A DNA stretch of 64,000 bases from Paenibacillus mendelii. Lineage in GTDB: Bacteria; Bacillota; Bacilli; Paenibacillales; Paenibacillaceae. The translations under genes were made by a program, and so were the position numbers. Where the stretch lies: contig NZ_JANHOF010000007.1 in the NCBI RefSeq assembly GCF_024498075.1, positions 62,001-126,000 on the forward strand, read 5' to 3'. Under the pieces are notes generated by a model that searched no databases, was not told the DNA's origin, and worked only from the letters and a program-made list of their open reading frames with translations. Positions 7,981 through 16,517 of this stretch are shown in pieces; positions within the stretch are counted from its first letter, which is position 1; each line of letters starts with the position of its first letter.

Positions 7981-7997
7981 CACTACATATTGTAGTG
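7981..7997. promoter_or_regulatory. BlaI/MecI-type operator overlapping the blaI promoter
   Basis: CACTAC-ATATT-GTAGTG is an inverted repeat with 6-bp arms and 5-bp spacer (7-bp arms if CACTACA/TGTAGTG is counted), 16 bp before the chosen start. It covers the -10 box and matches the site before the YceI gene. Confidence 0.85.
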
Positions 7998-8018
7998 TGA
8001 ATGAGGGCGGGAAGTCAA
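7989..8018 (-). promoter_or_regulatory. sigma-A-type promoter of the BlaI operon
   Basis: Read on the minus strand: TTGACT (8018-8013), an 18-bp spacer, then TACAAT (7994-7989). The operator sits on the -10 box, a classic repression arrangement. Confidence 0.7.
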
Positions 8019-8162
8019 TCTTGCTTTCCGCTTTCCACAGTATACAGGGCTTCTCTTAGAATCAGCTTAAGCAAACCTTAAATGAATATGAATGGAAGGA
8101 AATAGCGGGGGCGGCGCGATTGCTGGCCTGCTCTCACCAATCCGGAAGTACTGGAACGATGA

Positions 8163-8192
8163 ACTGCTGGCCGCAAAATTCAGGCCAGCAGT
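8163..8192 (-). terminator. hairpin after the luciferase-like gene
   Basis: ACTGCTGGCC (8163-8172) pairs perfectly with 8183-8192. It lies 27 bp beyond the stop of the minus-strand oxidoreductase but lacks a T tract, so termination is uncertain. I see nothing else in 8019-8218. Confidence 0.4.
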
Positions 8193-8218
8193 ACCAACTA
8201 AGAACGCTCCGTTTATTC

Positions 8219-9286
8219 CTATGCTTCGTGCCTTGCAAGCTCCTTGCGTACGATTGGCGCGACCTTGGTGCCGAGCAGCTCGATGGCGTGCATGACATCA
8301 CGATGCGGCATCGTGCCGACATTCACGTGCAGGAAGAAGCGGGTAACGCCCAAATTTTTGCGCAGCAAAATAATCTTCTCGGCAACGTATTCGGGATCGC
8401 CTACATAGAGGGCGCCCCGGAGAGTGCGGGCGGCATCGAAGGCTGCGCGGTTATAATGCTGACCCCAGCCCCGTTCGCGCCCGATGACGTTCATCTGGGC
8501 TTGCGTCGAAGGGAAGAATAAATCAGCGGCCTGTTCGGTTGTATCCGCGACGAAACCGTGCGAATGTGTCGCAATCGGCAGCTTATTCGGATCATGACCG
8601 GCCTTAGCGGCCGCTTCTTTATAGAGAGCGACCAATGGAGCGAAGCTCTCGGGCATTCCGCCGATGATGGCGAAAGCAATCGGAAGGCCTAGCATTCCTG
8701 CACGAATAGCTGATTGTGCATTGCCGCCGCTAGCGATCCATACCGGCAGCGGATTCTGGACGGAGCGGGGATAGACGCCAAGGTTATCGATAGCAGGACG
8801 ATGGCCGCCCCGCCAAGTCACTTTCTCCGAAGAACGAATCGCAAGCAGCAGCTCCAGCTTCTCCTCGAACAGCTCGTCATAATCATCCAGGCTATATCCG
8901 AATAATGGGAAGGATTCAATGAACGAGCCCCGGCCGGCCATAATTTCCGCCCGGCCATTCGAGATGCTGTCAAGGGTGGAGAAGGCTTGATATACGCGAA
9001 CCGGGTCGTCCGAGGACAGCACAGTGACGGCACTCGTGAGCCTAATCCGCTTGGTCATGCCTGCTGCAGCTGCAAGTACAACCGCAGGCGCGGTACCGGC
9101 ATAATCGGCGCGGTGATGCTCTCCGATTCCATAGACATCGAGACCGACCTGATCAGCTAACACAATCTCCTCAACCGCATGGCGCAGACGCTCGGCATGG
9201 CTGACGGTTTCCCCTGTCACCGGGTCCGGCGTGGCCTCCAGAAATGTACTAATCCCTATTTCCATGCTATTTGCCTGATCGTTCAT
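8219..9286 (-). CDS. LLM-class (bacterial luciferase-like) flavin-dependent oxidoreductase
   Basis: A 355-residue cytoplasmic TIM-barrel oxidoreductase that probably uses reduced FMN or F420-like flavin. Landmarks are an N-terminal [12 protein letters not shown], the [20 protein letters not shown] segment with the EHH motif of luciferase-like monooxygenases, [19 protein letters not shown], and [12 protein letters not shown]. Paralogues in Bacillales are annotated as putative luciferase-family oxidoreductases with unknown substrate. GGAGGAG lies 7 nt before the ATG. It is transcribed alone; the following gene on its 5' side points away. Confidence 0.88.
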   Translation of the reverse strand: MNDQANSMEIGISTFLEATPDPVTGETVSHAERLRHAVEEIVLADQVGLDVYGIGEHHRADYAGTAPAVVLAAAAGMTKRIRLTSAVTVLSSDDPVRVYQAFSTLDSISNGRAEIMAGRGSFIESFPLFGYSLDDYDELFEEKLELLLAIRSSEKVTWRGGHRPAIDNLGVYPRSVQNPLPVWIASGGNAQSAIRAGMLGLPIAFAIIGGMPESFAPLVALYKEAAAKAGHDPNKLPIATHSHGFVADTTEQAADLFFPSTQAQMNVIGRERGWGQHYNRAAFDAARTLRGALYVGDPEYVAEKIILLRKNLGVTRFFLHVNVGTMPHRDVMHAIELLGTKVAPIVRKELARHEA

Positions 9287-9434
9287 AACGAATCTCCTCC
9301 TTCGATATGTTTAGTTTACTAAATAATTTAATGTTTCTCAACTTTTGTAAGCGATTGTGAGGGCAAGGTGGGGGGGGGGCGGCAACGCTAACGGAAGACA
9401 TCGGCACGTATAAGCAGCGGTTAGTAGTTTAGGC

Positions 9435-9440
9435 TATAAT
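9435..9440 (+). promoter_or_regulatory. TATAAT -10 box before the YdeI-like gene
   Basis: A perfect TATAAT lies 49 bp before the start codon; no good -35 hexamer is visible at the usual distance. A run of ten G residues at 9370-9379 lies just upstream. Confidence 0.4.
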
Positions 9441-9488
9441 GATCTTAAATTAATGAAAGCATTCAAATACACTAAGGGATGAAGCATA

Positions 9489-10160
9489 ATGGCAAAATCG
9501 ATCGTAGACAAGCTGAATTTGCACAAGTACGATTCAGCGGCAGTATTGGATGCGCCTGAAGGAACGGATTATTTTGCGGAGATGACCGGCTATGATACAG
9601 CGCTCAAGGACCGCGCGTATGATCTGATATTTGCTTTCGTGCTGGATATGGAGTCGCTTCAGGAACTGGTTGACCGTGTGATTAGCCATCAGCATCTCCA
9701 TAAGAATGGCTACCTCTTCGCGGCATATCCGAAGAAGGGGAACAAGGTCTATCCGACCTTCATTCATCGGGATGATTTATTCGCGGGTCTTGGCGCCGAT
9801 GAGGATGGATATATCGGGATCAGCGATATTAAATTTGCACGCATGGTCGGACTGGATGATGTCTTTACCGTGGTGGGCTTCAAAGAGGATGCCAGAGCGA
9901 AGGTTCAGACTTCTTCGAAAGCAAGTCAACGCGTAGATGATTATATAGCCTTGATTCCAAGCGTGGAGAAGGATTTGGCGGATACCCCGGAGCTGCTTGC
10001 CCTCTACCAATCGCTTACCCCGGGGTATCGCAAGGATTGGGCGCGTTATGTCTATAGCGCGAAGCAGGAGGAAACGCAAGCGAAGCGGCGGGAAGAAATG
10101 AAGATGATTCTGCAGGCGGGCTATAAGAGCCGGGAGCTGTACCGGAAGGATCAATCCTAA
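9489..10160 (+). CDS. YdeI/OmpD-associated-like protein
   Basis: A 223-residue cytoplasmic protein. The C-terminal third (about residues 165-215) carries the YdeI/OmpD-associated domain pattern: ELLALYQSLTPGYRKDWARY, then an AKQEETQAKRREEMKMIL segment and a final G-Y-K. The N-terminal part (about 1-140) includes a DUF-like segment with KGNKVYPTFIHRDDLF that I cannot name. In E. coli YdeI has been linked to stress resistance, but the biochemical role is unknown. The ribosome binding site is modest (AAGGGATGA). The TPR-SUKH gene follows after about 40-70 bp and may be co-transcribed. Confidence 0.75.
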   Translation: MAKSIVDKLNLHKYDSAAVLDAPEGTDYFAEMTGYDTALKDRAYDLIFAFVLDMESLQELVDRVISHQHLHKNGYLFAAYPKKGNKVYPTFIHRDDLFAGLGADEDGYIGISDIKFARMVGLDDVFTVVGFKEDARAKVQTSSKASQRVDDYIALIPSVEKDLADTPELLALYQSLTPGYRKDWARYVYSAKQEETQAKRREEMKMILQAGYKSRELYRKDQS

Positions 10161-10230
10161 TCACGCCGGGAAGCGGGCTTGAAATTAAGGAGGCGGAGCA
10201 AAGATTCCTAAGCAAGACAGAGATTATGAT

Positions 10231-11487
10231 ATGGTCAGTCATTTGGCAAGAGCAATGAACAATCTGGAACGGTATGAGGACGCGCTTCAACAGCTTTTGA
10301 CGATTGCGAAGCAGGGTGAGCGTGATCCCCTCTGGCATTTTCGTGCGGGCTATTCATACTACTATTTGAAGCAATACGAGGAATCGGTAAGAGAATTTGA
10401 GATTGCGGATCAACTTGATCCCGAGGATGAGCATACATTGATGATGCTAGATCGGAGCCGCCGCGGGGCCAAGCGCAACCATAAGAAGCCAAGCGTGCAG
10501 CGCAGCGGTAACGGCCTTGGGCAAGTCCCATTTGAAGACTTTGACTTCAGCCATTTTTGGGAAGATGGCGACTATGCTTTACAAGCTTATACAGCTAAGC
10601 CGCCTACAGACGAGTTGATTGCTGCCGTTGAGCAGGAATTGGGCTATAAGCTCCCCGCTTCCTACATTACTATGATGAAACTGCATAACGGCGGTATACC
10701 CCATAACGTTTGCTTCCCTACGGAGGAAATGACCTCATGGGCAGAAGATCATATTGCGATTACGGGTATTATGGGTATCGGTCGTGATAAGGCTTATTCG
10801 CTGTGTGGGGAATTTGGCAGCAGGTTTATGATTGAAGAGTGGGGCTATCCCGACATTGGCGTGGTGATCTGTGATTGTCCTTCTGCAGGCCATGATGTGG
10901 TGATGCTGGATTATCGCAAATGCGGCAGGCAGGGTGAGCCTGAGGTTATTCATGTCGACCAGGAAGCCGGTTATGACATAACGTTTCTGGCGGAGAGCTT
11001 TGAAGCCTTTATTCAAGGATTGGTGAATGAGGATGTGTATGACACCTCCGAGGAGGATAAACAATACGCTTTGCAGATCGTTGCGAGCGGATTATTCTCC
11101 CCGCTGCTTGCAGAGCTTTGTGCGAACGTAACCGAGATCGAGGACATGGAGGGGAGAATCCGTACGGTCTGTACGAGAATCGTGGCTGACAAGGGTTACT
11201 TTGCTTTTCATTCCGACGAGCTCTCCACCTTGATGTATGACGTGCAATTTTGGCTGTACACCAAGTCATATCCTCATACAAGTGAGGAGCAGTATCTGGT
11301 AGCCTATGAACGAATGATTGCTTTTGGCGGTGGATTTAGTACTAACGGATATGCGCCCGCCTTTATTACGGACTGGCTGGGGGATCGAATGCGGCAAGGC
11401 ATGATCGTGGAGATAGACGGCATACTCCGCTTCACGGATAGAACGATAGAAGAGCTGCATCAACAGCTGAAGCGCATTGCTTCCTAG
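10231..11487 (+). CDS. TPR protein with SMI1/KNR4 (SUKH) domain
   Basis: At least 418 residues. The N-terminus holds two TPR-like repeats (LARAMNNLERYEDALQ and SYYYLKQYEESVREFEIADQ, about residues 1-75). A SUKH-1 domain follows (about 105-270: FWEDGDYALQAYTAKPPTDE, LPASYITMMKLHNGG, IGVVICDCPSAGHDVVMLDY). The C-terminal 150 residues are unassigned. SUKH domains are common in immunity proteins against contact-dependent toxins and also in housekeeping proteins; no toxin gene is nearby. ATG 10231 has no ribosome binding site. AAGGAGG at 10187-10193 is well placed for an in-frame ATT at 10204, which would add nine residues (IPKQDRDYD) and complete the first TPR helix. Confidence 0.8.
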   Translation: MVSHLARAMNNLERYEDALQQLLTIAKQGERDPLWHFRAGYSYYYLKQYEESVREFEIADQLDPEDEHTLMMLDRSRRGAKRNHKKPSVQRSGNGLGQVPFEDFDFSHFWEDGDYALQAYTAKPPTDELIAAVEQELGYKLPASYITMMKLHNGGIPHNVCFPTEEMTSWAEDHIAITGIMGIGRDKAYSLCGEFGSRFMIEEWGYPDIGVVICDCPSAGHDVVMLDYRKCGRQGEPEVIHVDQEAGYDITFLAESFEAFIQGLVNEDVYDTSEEDKQYALQIVASGLFSPLLAELCANVTEIEDMEGRIRTVCTRIVADKGYFAFHSDELSTLMYDVQFWLYTKSYPHTSEEQYLVAYERMIAFGGGFSTNGYAPAFITDWLGDRMRQGMIVEIDGILRFTDRTIEELHQQLKRIAS

Positions 11488-11588
11488 ATAATGACAAGAA
11501 TAACCTGTCCATACCTGTAAAGGAAAGAAAAAATCCACTCCCGCACTGAATTAGATTAAGCGCCGCTCCATTGGGCGTCCGCCATTCA

Positions 11589-11617
11589 TTGACAGCGCTT
11601 GCATGATCACATATGAT
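11589..11617 (+). promoter_or_regulatory. sigma-A promoter for the SGNH hydrolase gene
   Basis: TTGACA (11589-11594), a 17-bp spacer and TATGAT (11612-11617): near-consensus, 107 bp before the start codon. The rest of 11488-11723 shows nothing else clear. Confidence 0.75.
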
Positions 11618-11723
11618 TACTTCAAAAATTGATCCTGGATTTGGCCTATGAGGATACAATCAGGGCCTCTGAGTAACGCAGAACATGGCTAATAAGCCGA
11701 AATCATGCTGGAGGTGTAGGCTA

Positions 11724-13211
11724 ATGCCTGCTGATCTATTAACGTTTCTATCCAAGTATGCGCTGAATATGAAAGCATCGCAGTTTCCCATCCTAACCGC
11801 AAGACGGCGAAATCACATCACAACCGATATGCAAATCATCATGCTGGGCGACAGCCACAGCTGGGGACAGGGCTCCCCGGGTTATGACGTGATTTTCCCG
11901 GCCTATTCGGCGCATATGGCCGTTCCGTACAGCAAAGGCTACTATGCCCAATTAAGAGCACATATTCGCAGCAAATATGATTGGTATCCGAATGACCGTA
12001 CTCATGGCAGCCCATTGGACTTTATTTGTCCGGTTAACGGAAGCTACACGAGAACCAAGCTGGAACGGGTGGAGCCGATTTCCGCTGCAGGCTTCTACTC
12101 GCCTCGCGCCGCGGATCAAGCTGCAAGGGCAAATCTGGGTTATCTGGCCTTCAACGCTGCATTTGCTTCGGATCTCCTGCTCATCGCTCCTGAGAGGAAC
12201 GCTGACGGGAATCCCGGGGCATTAAGTTATGTCGATATGAAGGCTCATGCATCGAAAGTATACATAGGCGTGCTCGCAGGGCAATGCGGCGCCAGGCTGG
12301 AAGTATTTTTCCATGATCAGGATAATGGGGAGTGGGACGATAACGAAGCAGGGACGTTCGAAAAACGGAACACGGGCGGTTATCTATATCCTCTGGCAGA
12401 GGGTTATCCGAAGGTGACCCAGATCAGGAACGGTGTTCATATCGCCGTAAGCGCAGATGAAGCTGAAATTACATCCTCGAGTGTAATCATCGATACGTAT
12501 CTGCCTGATGGGGATGAAGAAGTGGTGTATTGTATTGATTATGGCCAGAAACAGATCGGAAGACTTTGTTTGGCGTATGGCGGGGCGCATCCGGATGCAG
12601 GGCCGCCTATGGAACCGAAGATTTCGCTAGAGGTTCCTGTGCTTAGGATCAGAGGCCTCTTATTCGACGGTAACGACGCTCGTAATTTCTCGATGGGCGG
12701 ACATACCGTGGGACAATGGCTGGGTGATGGGACGGCCAGCTTTAACGATCCCTCTCACCCTCACGTGGAGGAGCTTCTTCAATTTGTTCCCTTTACCCCG
12801 ACACTGGCCATCATTCAAGCTCCTATTGTGAATGAGTATTTACGGCAGACGTCCATTGAAACCTTTACAGCCCATTTAACAACGCTCCTTGACACTCTCA
12901 ATAGGCATCATAACGAGGAGGGCAGCAGAAGAATGGCTGTTCTCCTGTTTACGACACCAGGGGATAAGTCGATCGCATTCGAAGGGGCTGCCTCAGCCCC
13001 GATCAGCTATGACGATTATTACGGAGCGGTGAAGGAATTTTCATCGATACATGGTTATGGTTTTATTGACTTCGAACATTATTTTCGGGATTGCGCTGAA
13101 GCGGGTTTATTGGATTATGAGTTTCTGTTCGACGATCCGATTCACCCCAGTCCATACGTCAATGAATTCATCGCCAAGATGTTGGCGGAATGGGTCGATT
13201 TGGTCATGTGA
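11724..13211 (+). CDS. SGNH/GDSL-type hydrolase
   Basis: A 495-residue esterase/lipase-like enzyme. Block I of the SGNH fold is MLGDSHSWGQGSPGY (nucleophile Ser in GDSH), and block V is DDPIHPSPYVNEF near the C-terminus with the Asp-x-x-His pair. Between them lies a large insertion (about residues 150-340) that looks beta-rich and may be a carbohydrate-binding or jelly-roll domain. No signal peptide is visible, so it is probably cytoplasmic, acting on acylated or acetylated small molecules or sugars. The start is ATG 11724 with GGAGGT 8 nt upstream; an in-frame ATG 13 codons earlier lacks a site. A near-consensus promoter precedes it. Confidence 0.8.
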   Translation: MPADLLTFLSKYALNMKASQFPILTARRRNHITTDMQIIMLGDSHSWGQGSPGYDVIFPAYSAHMAVPYSKGYYAQLRAHIRSKYDWYPNDRTHGSPLDFICPVNGSYTRTKLERVEPISAAGFYSPRAADQAARANLGYLAFNAAFASDLLLIAPERNADGNPGALSYVDMKAHASKVYIGVLAGQCGARLEVFFHDQDNGEWDDNEAGTFEKRNTGGYLYPLAEGYPKVTQIRNGVHIAVSADEAEITSSSVIIDTYLPDGDEEVVYCIDYGQKQIGRLCLAYGGAHPDAGPPMEPKISLEVPVLRIRGLLFDGNDARNFSMGGHTVGQWLGDGTASFNDPSHPHVEELLQFVPFTPTLAIIQAPIVNEYLRQTSIETFTAHLTTLLDTLNRHHNEEGSRRMAVLLFTTPGDKSIAFEGAASAPISYDDYYGAVKEFSSIHGYGFIDFEHYFRDCAEAGLLDYEFLFDDPIHPSPYVNEFIAKMLAEWVDLVM

Positions 13212-13326
13212 GGAAACGGACACCTCTTCTTGGGGAGGTATCGCGGCATGAATGGCGAATAACTGGTCATTGGCATTTTCCTTAATCTAACAGGTTTGTT
13301 GTTACCAAATTAGCGGAGGTGGATGT

Positions 13327-14343
13327 ATGAAGGCGTTATTTATTGGAGGAACAGGAACGATTAGTTCAGCCATCACCAAGCAGCTGCTGGAACAAGGATG
13401 CGAGCTTTACCTTCTCAATAGGGGAAACAGGAATGCTGCTTTACCAGCTGGCGCAAACATTCTTCAAGCGGATATTAACGATGAAGACCGTGTATCCGGG
13501 CTCATTGAAGGCCTGGAGTTTGATGTTGTCGCGGACTTCATTGCCTTTGAACCGGCTCAGCTGGAGAGAGACTATCGCTTATTTAAGGGTAAAACCAAAC
13601 AATTTATGTTTATAAGCTCTGCATCTGCTTACCAGACGCCTCTGTCCGATTATAGAATTACGGAGGGAACCCCTTTATCCAATCCGTATTGGGCATACTC
13701 CAGAAACAAGATTGCCTGTGAAGAATATTTGATGAAGCAATATCGCGAGAACGGTTTTCCGATTACAATCGTACGGCCAAGTCATACCTATGATGAACGC
13801 TCCATTCCGCTCGGCGTACATGGCAACAAGGGGAGCTGGCAGGTCGCCAGGCGTATGCTGGAGAATAAACCCGTCATCATTCATGGAGACGGGACTTCCC
13901 TGTGGACGATGACGCATAACAGCGATTTCGCCAAAGGATTCATTGGATTAATGGGCAATATTCATGCGATTGGCGAGTCCGTCCATATCACGTCCGATGA
14001 ATCGGTGACGTGGAATCAAATTTACGAGACCATTGCCGATGCGCTTGGCGTAAAGCTCCAAGCCGTGCATGTTTCATCCGATTTTCTGGCTGCCAGCAGC
14101 AAGGTGGATTACAGGGGCGGATTGCTGGGGGATAAGGCGAATACCGTCGTGTTCGATAATGCCAAGCTGAAGAGGCTTGTACCCGGGTTTGTTGCAACGA
14201 CGCGGCTGGACCAAGGGATCAAACAAACGATCGCCTATATTCTGGCCCATCCGGAGCATCAAACCGAGGATAAGGAATTTGATGTATGGTGCGATAAGGT
14301 GATCCTTGCCTTAGATGAGGCCTTAAAGAAAGTAACGGAATAG
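13327..14343 (+). CDS. NAD-dependent epimerase/dehydratase-family protein
   Basis: A 338-residue extended SDR protein. The N-terminal Rossmann motif is MKALFIGGTGTISSAI (GGTGxIS, close to GxxGxxG), an arginine-containing LNRGN follows beta 2, and the active-site YWAYSRNK carries the YxxxK pair preceded by FISSASAY. The C-terminal half binds substrate, probably a nucleotide-sugar or a related carbonyl compound. RBS GGAGGT lies 7 nt before the ATG. It follows the SGNH hydrolase after 115 bp and may be co-transcribed with it; a terminator follows. Confidence 0.85.
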   Translation: MKALFIGGTGTISSAITKQLLEQGCELYLLNRGNRNAALPAGANILQADINDEDRVSGLIEGLEFDVVADFIAFEPAQLERDYRLFKGKTKQFMFISSASAYQTPLSDYRITEGTPLSNPYWAYSRNKIACEEYLMKQYRENGFPITIVRPSHTYDERSIPLGVHGNKGSWQVARRMLENKPVIIHGDGTSLWTMTHNSDFAKGFIGLMGNIHAIGESVHITSDESVTWNQIYETIADALGVKLQAVHVSSDFLAASSKVDYRGGLLGDKANTVVFDNAKLKRLVPGFVATTRLDQGIKQTIAYILAHPEHQTEDKEFDVWCDKVILALDEALKKVTE

Positions 14344-14377
14344 AAATTTCCCTGCATCTGACGGGAGATATACGATA

Positions 14378-14404
14378 AGGGTGCCTGAATGGGCGCCCTT
14401 TTTG
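14378..14404 (+). terminator. rho-independent terminator after the epimerase gene
   Basis: AGGGTGCC pairs with GGGCGCCCT (one G-T pair) around a 5-nt loop, followed by five T residues. Confidence 0.8.
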
Positions 14405-14573
14405 TGCGTTGATCGAGCGATAAGGGAACGTATGATGTACTTCCTGCACGGAAACGGTCCACCGTTCCCACGCACTTCCTCGACAAGTGAGTCCAGATCG
14501 TCCCAACCGATATGAATAAAAGTGTCCCATCCGTAGGCAGGCAGCCCTCTTGGCACAACAGATCGTGGATTCG
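14405..14573 (-). other. intergenic stretch with possible decayed coding sequence
   Basis: Between the terminator and the adenine deaminase promoter there is no intact gene. On the minus strand a frame without a good start, containing GLPAYGWDTFIHIGWDDL, reads like real protein for about 55 residues before running into the terminator. It may be a gene remnant; I do not recognise the family. Confidence 0.2.
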
Positions 14574-14602
14574 TTTACTTAGCGGTTCAAGTATGCTAAT
14601 AT
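14574..14602 (+). promoter_or_regulatory. promoter of adenine deaminase
   Basis: TTTACT (14574-14579), a 17-bp spacer and TAATAT (14597-14602), 52 bp before the start codon. No purine riboswitch was recognised in the short leader. Confidence 0.55.
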
Positions 14603-14654
14603 CGTGAAAATTAGTGCTGCTGCAATCTGAAGCTCATAAAGGAGTATATGGCAT

Positions 14655-16448
14655 ATGACACAGAATACAAGACACAAGCTCGTTGATGCGAGCAGAACGA
14701 TTGCCAGGGTTGCGATGGGCGAGGCTTATGCCGATTTAGTTATACAGAACGGAACATTGGTTAATGTGCATTCAGGCGAATTACTCGAAAATATGGATGT
14801 TGCCGTTGCCGCCGGCAGAATCGCCTATGTAGGGAAAGCGGACCACACCATCGGGGCGCAAACGGTCGTGATCGATGCTGCAGGAAAGTACATTTCCCCG
14901 GGGCTTCTGGACGGTCATATGCATGTGGAGAGCACGATGCTGTCGGTGACCGAGTTCTCGAAAGCCGGGCTGGCCAAAGGAACGACCGGGATTTTTATGG
15001 ATCCGCATGAAATCGCGAACGTATTTGGCGCAGAAGGCGTCAGGCTCATGCATGAAGAGGGCCAGCAGCTGCCGCTCAAGGTATTCACGACGTTCCCATC
15101 CTGCGTACCGGCGACGGATGACTTGGAGGATGCAGGCGCCAGCTTGGCCGTGGATGATATTAAAGAGGGTATGACATGGGACAATGTCGTAGGGCTGGGA
15201 GAAGTTATGAATTTTCCAGGCGTCGTGTATGGCGATCCGAAGATGTGCGGTGAGATAGCGGAAACGATCAAACACGGCAAGACTGTGACGGGACATTTTC
15301 CAAGTGATGATGATCGTATGCTGCAGGCGTATATTGCCTCCGGCGTGACCTCCGATCATGAAACCATTACCCGTGAACAAGGTCTCCACAAGGTTCGTAT
15401 GGGCATGCATCTGATGATTCGCGAAGGCTCGGCCTGGCATGATGTGAAAGAGGTCATTAAGGTCGTAACGGAGGACAAGGTGAGCACGGACAATATCTCG
15501 CTCGTAACCGATGATGTCAATCCACAGACGCTAGTGGAGAAGGGGCATATCAACCATGTGGTCCGCCGCGCGATCGAAGAGGGCGTTGATCCTGTCACAG
15601 CGATTCAGATGGCAACGATTAATGTGGCGCGTTACTTTAAGCTGGAGCAGGATCTGGGCAGCATTGCGCCTGGCAAATGTGCAGACATCTTATTGATAGA
15701 TGATATCCGGAAGGTCGAGCCTTCCACAGTCATTACGGATGGTCAGGTGGTATATGATCAGGGGGTGTTTCGCGTTGAATTCCCTACATTCATCTATCCC
15801 GAGCATATCCGCAATTCCATGAACGTGAAGCGTGAGCTTACGGCCGAGGACTTCAAGCTTGCAAGCCGGGGCCAGCGGGATAAGACGCAAGTGAACGTCA
15901 TTCGTGTGATTGAGAACAGCGCCCGAACAGAGAAGATGCAGGCCATGCTCCAGGTTGAACAAGGGATCATCCAACCGGATGCGAAGCAGGATATTATCCG
16001 CCTTGCATGCATCGAGCGGCATCATGGAACCGGACAAATTTCGCTTGCGTTCGCGCATGGGTTTCAAGTGAAGACAGGTGCGGTAGCCTCAACGGTGGCG
16101 CATGACAGTCATAATCTTCTAGTCATGGGAATCGATGAGCAGGATATGTCCTTCGCAGCCAATGAGCTTGTCCGAATGGGGGGAGGCACGATCGTCGTGG
16201 AGAACGGTAAAGTGCTTGCCCAGGTGCCGCTTACCATTGCCGGGCTTATGTCGGATAAGTCCTTGCTTGAAGTCGTGGATGAGGTTACTCAGCTTGATCA
16301 AGCTTGGAAGCAGATTGGCTGCTCGCTGAACGCTCCGTTCATGACCTTCTCGTTAATTGCGCTGCCCGTTATTCCAGAGATTCGAATTACGAACCGAGGC
16401 CTCGCAGATGTGACGGCATTTAAATTAATTGACGTCGAAATAGTATAA
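14655..16448 (+). CDS. ade: adenine deaminase
   Basis: A 597-residue member of the adenine deaminase branch of the amidohydrolase superfamily, which converts adenine to hypoxanthine and ammonia in purine salvage. Visible signatures are the metal-binding LLDGHMHVESTM (about residue 90), MDPHEIANV, TGHFPSDDD, VTSDHETITREQ and LVTDDVNPQTL, plus a C-terminal domain with GRIAYVG-like small beta segments and GGGTIVVENGKVLA. The length equals that of B. subtilis AdeC. AAAGGAG lies 12 nt before the ATG. It is monocistronic, with its own promoter and terminator. Confidence 0.93.
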   Translation: MTQNTRHKLVDASRTIARVAMGEAYADLVIQNGTLVNVHSGELLENMDVAVAAGRIAYVGKADHTIGAQTVVIDAAGKYISPGLLDGHMHVESTMLSVTEFSKAGLAKGTTGIFMDPHEIANVFGAEGVRLMHEEGQQLPLKVFTTFPSCVPATDDLEDAGASLAVDDIKEGMTWDNVVGLGEVMNFPGVVYGDPKMCGEIAETIKHGKTVTGHFPSDDDRMLQAYIASGVTSDHETITREQGLHKVRMGMHLMIREGSAWHDVKEVIKVVTEDKVSTDNISLVTDDVNPQTLVEKGHINHVVRRAIEEGVDPVTAIQMATINVARYFKLEQDLGSIAPGKCADILLIDDIRKVEPSTVITDGQVVYDQGVFRVEFPTFIYPEHIRNSMNVKRELTAEDFKLASRGQRDKTQVNVIRVIENSARTEKMQAMLQVEQGIIQPDAKQDIIRLACIERHHGTGQISLAFAHGFQVKTGAVASTVAHDSHNLLVMGIDEQDMSFAANELVRMGGGTIVVENGKVLAQVPLTIAGLMSDKSLLEVVDEVTQLDQAWKQIGCSLNAPFMTFSLIALPVIPEIRITNRGLADVTAFKLIDVEIV

Positions 16449-16464
16449 GTACTGCGCAAAATAG

Positions 16465-16508
16465 CGCCATTCCCTTCGTGTCGAAGGAGATGGCGCCATC
16501 TTTATTTG
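16465..16508. terminator. terminator between adenine deaminase and aldo/keto reductase
   Basis: GCGCCAT (16465-16471) pairs with ATGGCGC (16491-16497), with an interrupted inner stem (TTCG...CGAA), then a T-rich tail. It separates two convergent genes. Confidence 0.6.
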
Positions 16509-16517
16509 GAAGTGATA

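Noticed and set aside
8120-8521. Open frame on the plus strand opposite the luciferase-like gene
   Set aside because: No ribosome binding site, no family-like sequence, and it lies antisense to a well-supported gene.
9370-9379. Run of ten G residues upstream of the YdeI-like gene
   Set aside because: A single homopolymer in non-coding DNA; may be a phase-variable tract or a sequencing artefact, but nothing ties it to the promoter.
13221-13262. Small hairpin and 12-codon frame before the epimerase gene
   Set aside because: Short stem with no T tract and a tiny frame without a ribosome binding site; no support for function.
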